Shown: positions 42,475 through 45,390 of the stretch, one piece after another | How positions within the stretch are numbered: position 1 is the first letter of the stretch | Layout: the number at the start of each line of letters is the position of its first letter | Assembly (NCBI GenBank): GCA_900541205.1 | Contig: UQIV01000021.1 | Span: 1 to 45,390, forward strand | Source of the DNA: an uncultured Collinsella sp. | GTDB lineage: Bacteria > Actinomycetota > Coriobacteriia > Coriobacteriales > Coriobacteriaceae | Length of the DNA: 45,390 nt | Direction of reading: 5' to 3' | The notes under the pieces: model-generated | What the model saw: only the letters and a program-made list of their open reading frames with translations | The model's database searches: none | Told to the model about the DNA's origin: nothing | Program-made: the position numbers and the translations under genes

Positions 42475-45225
42475 GTGAGCGATTGCAAGAGGGTTTACCG
42501 TTTTGGAACCGACGCCCAGGGCACCTGTGTCACCGAGGGCGACAAGTCCATGAACTTCGTGCTTGGCGGCAAGGGCGCAAACCTTGCCGAGATGAGCCGC
42601 ATCGGCCTGCCGGTTCCCGGTGGGTTTACCATTACCTGCCAGACTTGTGTCGAGTACTCCGGTGCCGGCAACGTCTGGCCCGAAGGCGCACTCGATGAGA
42701 TCGTTGCCGCCGAGGCGGACCTCGAGGCCCGCTGCGGCAAGAAGCTCGGTGACGCCTCCGATCCGCTGCTCGTGTCGGTTCGCTCGGGCGCTCCGTTTTC
42801 CATGCCCGGCATGATGGACACGGTCCTCAACTTGGGCCTCAACGACGACTCCGTTCAGGGTCTCATCGCCCAGACGCAAAATTCGCGTTTTGCCTGGGAT
42901 AGCTACCGCCGCTTTATCCAGATGTTCTCCAACGTCGTCATGGGTGTTGACGCCGACCTGTTCGAGAACGCCCTGACCCAGGCCCGCCTGGTCGCCGGTG
43001 TTCGCGTCGATTCCGAGCTTTCGGCCGAGGATCTGCAGGAGCTCGTCGAGGCCTTCAAGGGGATCTTCTCCGAGAACGTCGAGGCCGCCCTGTACCCCGA
43101 GCTCGAGGTTGTCGATGGCAAGCCCGTTTTCCCGCACGATCCGGAGCTTCAGCTGCGTCTTGCCATCCAGGCCGTCTTTGGCAGCTGGATGAACGAGCGC
43201 GCCTGCATCTACCGCAAACAGCACGGCATCTCCGACGAGCTCGGTACTGCCGTCAACGTCCAAGCCATGGCCTTTGGCAACAAGGGTGAGACCTCCGCGA
43301 CCGGCGTCGCCTTTACGCGCAACCCGGCCGACGGCACCAAGGAGTTCTACGGTGACTTTTTGGTTAACGCCCAGGGCGAGGACGTTGTCGCCGGCATCCG
43401 CAACACCGAGCCCATCGCCGACCTCAAGGCCACCCCGGGCCTCGAGTCTGCGGGTGAGGAGCTCGAGCGCGTGTTCCTGACGCTCGAGGATCATTACCGC
43501 GATATGTGCGATATCGAGTTCACCATCGAGCAGGGCAAGCTCTGGATGCTCCAGACCCGCGTGGGCAAGCGCACTGCTACCGCCGCCCTGCGCATCGCCA
43601 TCGAAATGGTCGAGGAGGGCCTGATCAACCGCGAGGAGGCCGTGAGCCGCATCGATCCCGCGCAACTCGACCAGCTCCTGCACCCGCAGTTTGACGCCTC
43701 CAAGAAGTACGAGGCGCTGGCCAGCGGTCTTAACGCCAGCCCCGGTGCCGCCGTGGGCGAGGTCGTGTTTTCGAGCGATGACGCCGTCGCGCGCGCCAAC
43801 GAGGGCCGCAAGGTCATTCTGGTTCGTTGGGAGACCAACCCCGACGACCTGAAGGGCATGGTTGCCGCTGAGGGCATCCTGACCAGCCATGGTGGCAAGA
43901 CGAGCCATGCCGCCGTTATCGCCCGCGGCATGGGTACGCCCTGCGTCTGCGGCGTCGAGCGCTTCCATATCGATGCCGCCGAGAAGGTCGTGCGCATCGA
44001 GGGCAGCGACCGCGTGCTGCACGAGGGCGATGTTATCTCCATCGACGGCACCCAGGGTATCGTCGTCGACGGCGCCGTTGACCTGGTTTCGGCCGAACTC
44101 ACTGGCGACCTGGACACCATCCTGTCCTGGGCCGACGAGATTCGTCTGGACGAGACCGACGGTCACGCCAACCACGTGCGCGTCAACGCCGACAACCCCG
44201 AGGATGCCGAGCTCGCTCTTGAGTTTGGCGCCGAGGCCATCGGCCTGTGCCGCACCGAGCATATGTTCCTGGGCGATCGCAAGAACATCATCCAGAGCTT
44301 CATTCTGTCCGACGACGAAGCTGTAAAGCAGCAGGCTCTGGCCGACCTGCTCAAGGTTCAGACCGAGGACTTCCTGGCGATGTTCAAGACCATGTCCGGT
44401 CGCGATGTGGTCGTCCGCCTGCTCGATCCGCCGCTACACGAGTTCCTGGACGATCCCCGTGAGCTCGAGGTCGCCATCACCAAGAAGGAAGCCGCCGGCG
44501 CTAGCGATGAAGAACTTGCCGTCCTGCGCGCCCGCCTGCGTCGTATCGACGGTATGGTCGAATCCAACCCGATGCTCGGCCTGCGCGGTGTGCGCCTGTC
44601 CGTCGTCTTTAGCGATCTGCCGCTCATGCAGGTTCGCGCCGTCGCCACGGCTGCCGCTCGCCTTATCAAGGATGGTGTCGACCCTCGCCCCGAGATCATG
44701 GTTCCGCTCGTTTCCATCACGGCCGAGCATGTCCAGACCCGCGAGGTTATCGAGCGCGTGATCGCCGAGGTTTCCGCCGAAGAAGGCGTCGAGCTCAATA
44801 TTCCCGTGGGCACGATGCTCGAGCTGCCGCGCGCCTGCATGGTCGCTGACGAGATCGCCCATCACGCAGACTTCTTCTGCTTTGGCACCAACGACCTCAC
44901 CCAGACCACCTTCGGCTTCTCCCGCGACGATGCCGAGGCCAAGTTCATCCCGCTGTACATGCATAAGAAAATTCTGAAGGACAACCCCTTCGAGACCATC
45001 GATACGGCGGTGCTCGAGCTGGTGCGCATGGCCGTCGAGAAGGGTCGTGCCACCAACCCCGACATGCACTTTGGCGTGTGCGGCGAGCACGGCGGCGACC
45101 CCAAGTCCATCAAGGGCCTGTTTAACGTGGCCGACGTGGACTACGTGTCCTGCTCGCCCTATCGCGTGCCCCTCGCGCGCCTGGCCGCCGCTCAGGCCAA
45201 GCTCGAGGCCAAGCGTTCCTCTTAA
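42475..45225 (+). CDS. ppdK: Pyruvate, phosphate dikinase
   Basis: Interconverts pyruvate, ATP and phosphate with PEP, AMP and pyrophosphate; in anaerobes it can run as a glycolytic or gluconeogenic step and supplies PEP, also a substrate of the aromatic pathway. The 916-aa chain has the ATP-grasp part (GGKGANLAEMSRIGLPVPGGFTIT), the swivelling His domain with H478 in GGKTSHAAVIARGMGTPC, and the PEP/pyruvate barrel with C869 in CGEHGGDPKS. The start is GTG at 42475 after GGAAGGGGAAG. The Thr next to the His (T476 in KTSH) is the expected PDRP target. Confidence 0.98.
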   Translation: MSDCKRVYRFGTDAQGTCVTEGDKSMNFVLGGKGANLAEMSRIGLPVPGGFTITCQTCVEYSGAGNVWPEGALDEIVAAEADLEARCGKKLGDASDPLLVSVRSGAPFSMPGMMDTVLNLGLNDDSVQGLIAQTQNSRFAWDSYRRFIQMFSNVVMGVDADLFENALTQARLVAGVRVDSELSAEDLQELVEAFKGIFSENVEAALYPELEVVDGKPVFPHDPELQLRLAIQAVFGSWMNERACIYRKQHGISDELGTAVNVQAMAFGNKGETSATGVAFTRNPADGTKEFYGDFLVNAQGEDVVAGIRNTEPIADLKATPGLESAGEELERVFLTLEDHYRDMCDIEFTIEQGKLWMLQTRVGKRTATAALRIAIEMVEEGLINREEAVSRIDPAQLDQLLHPQFDASKKYEALASGLNASPGAAVGEVVFSSDDAVARANEGRKVILVRWETNPDDLKGMVAAEGILTSHGGKTSHAAVIARGMGTPCVCGVERFHIDAAEKVVRIEGSDRVLHEGDVISIDGTQGIVVDGAVDLVSAELTGDLDTILSWADEIRLDETDGHANHVRVNADNPEDAELALEFGAEAIGLCRTEHMFLGDRKNIIQSFILSDDEAVKQQALADLLKVQTEDFLAMFKTMSGRDVVVRLLDPPLHEFLDDPRELEVAITKKEAAGASDEELAVLRARLRRIDGMVESNPMLGLRGVRLSVVFSDLPLMQVRAVATAAARLIKDGVDPRPEIMVPLVSITAEHVQTREVIERVIAEVSAEEGVELNIPVGTMLELPRACMVADEIAHHADFFCFGTNDLTQTTFGFSRDDAEAKFIPLYMHKKILKDNPFETIDTAVLELVRMAVEKGRATNPDMHFGVCGEHGGDPKSIKGLFNVADVDYVSCSPYRVPLARLAAAQAKLEAKRSS

Positions 45226-45263
45226 CGTTTTGGACTTAGGCGCCTAGCGTAGCCCCCTTCATG

Positions 45264-45297
45264 CCGCCCGTCTCATTCGTGAGGCGGGCGGTTATCA
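45264..45297 (+). terminator. Intrinsic terminator after ppdK with TTCG loop
   Basis: A 12-bp stem with one G-T pair (45264-45275 with 45280-45291) closes a TTCG tetraloop, a very stable fold. The following T-run is interrupted (TTATCATGT). Confidence 0.75.
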
Positions 45298-45352
45298 TGT
45301 GCGGGTTTTGTCTGGTTGATTTTCAATCTCAACGCAACAGCCTGAACGGACC

Positions 45353-45380
45353 CCGCGTTTCCGCAGCTAGCGCAACGCGG
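45353..45380. repeat. Inverted repeat near the window end
   Basis: CCGCGTT (45353-45359) pairs with AACGCGG (45374-45380) around a 14-base loop. The window ends 10 bases later, so its context is unknown. Confidence 0.4.
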
Positions 45381-45390
45381 AACTAGCTCC

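Noticed and set aside
42433..44262. 609-codon open frame antisense to ppdK
   Set aside because: A shadow of ppdK codon structure; Leu/Gly/Val/Asp-rich with no recognisable domain.
1..45390. CRISPR array or prophage
   Set aside because: No regularly spaced identical repeats with unique spacers and no phage structural or integrase genes were seen.

Overview
The window is a stretch of a GC-rich bacterial chromosome with frequent GTG and TTG starts. Gene content and order point to the class Coriobacteriia (Actinomycetota), most likely Collinsella or a close gut relative. The evidence is a fused RmlC-RmlD, a fused AroE-AroK, the mre cluster running into rplU-rpmA-obgE, and the actinobacterial look of the proteins. 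The genus is inferred from memory of these families, not from a search.

Layout. (1) 1-4235: the end of a cell-surface polysaccharide locus, with dTDP-rhamnose synthesis (cut by the window edge), a membrane-anchored GT2 glycosyltransferase on the other strand, and a two-gene ABC polysaccharide exporter. A tRNA-Arg(TCT) follows. (2) 4470-12928, minus strand: one run of eight genes covering all seven shikimate steps plus both branches to phenylpyruvate and 4-hydroxyphenylpyruvate (DAHP synthase, tyrA, aroB, aroA, aroC, pheA, aroE-aroK, aroQ). Its leader holds a terminator-like hairpin and a tiny ORF. (3) 13133-19221: tRNA-Arg(CCG), a P-type ATPase, a zinc-ribbon membrane protein, a cyclophilin and a TPR membrane protein. 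(4) 19337-28942: the elongasome cluster mreB-mreC-mreD-PBP2-RodA, a DUF697-like protein and a two-gene radical SAM unit. (5) 29010-33011: rplU, rpmA, obgE, nadD, yqeK, rsfS. (6) 33011-34204: a REP-associated tyrosine transposase (RAYT) with its own palindromic repeats on both sides. (7) 34205-38150: dinB on the minus strand, then rpsP-khpA-rimM-trmD-lepB. (8) 38210-45225: glyQ-glyS, the PPDK regulatory protein, a second REP pair, then ppdK with two sets of helically spaced direct repeats upstream.

Most of the window is core housekeeping. The part that stands out is the REP/RAYT system. A HUH/Y1 transposase gene sits among 29-33 nt GTAG-headed palindromes, and an unchanged copy of the same unit lies 9 kb away as an inverted pair after the PPDK regulator gene. 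In three cases the TAG inside the repeat head is in frame with the gene just upstream, and in two of them it is that gene's stop codon. No CRISPR array, prophage or complete insertion sequence was seen.
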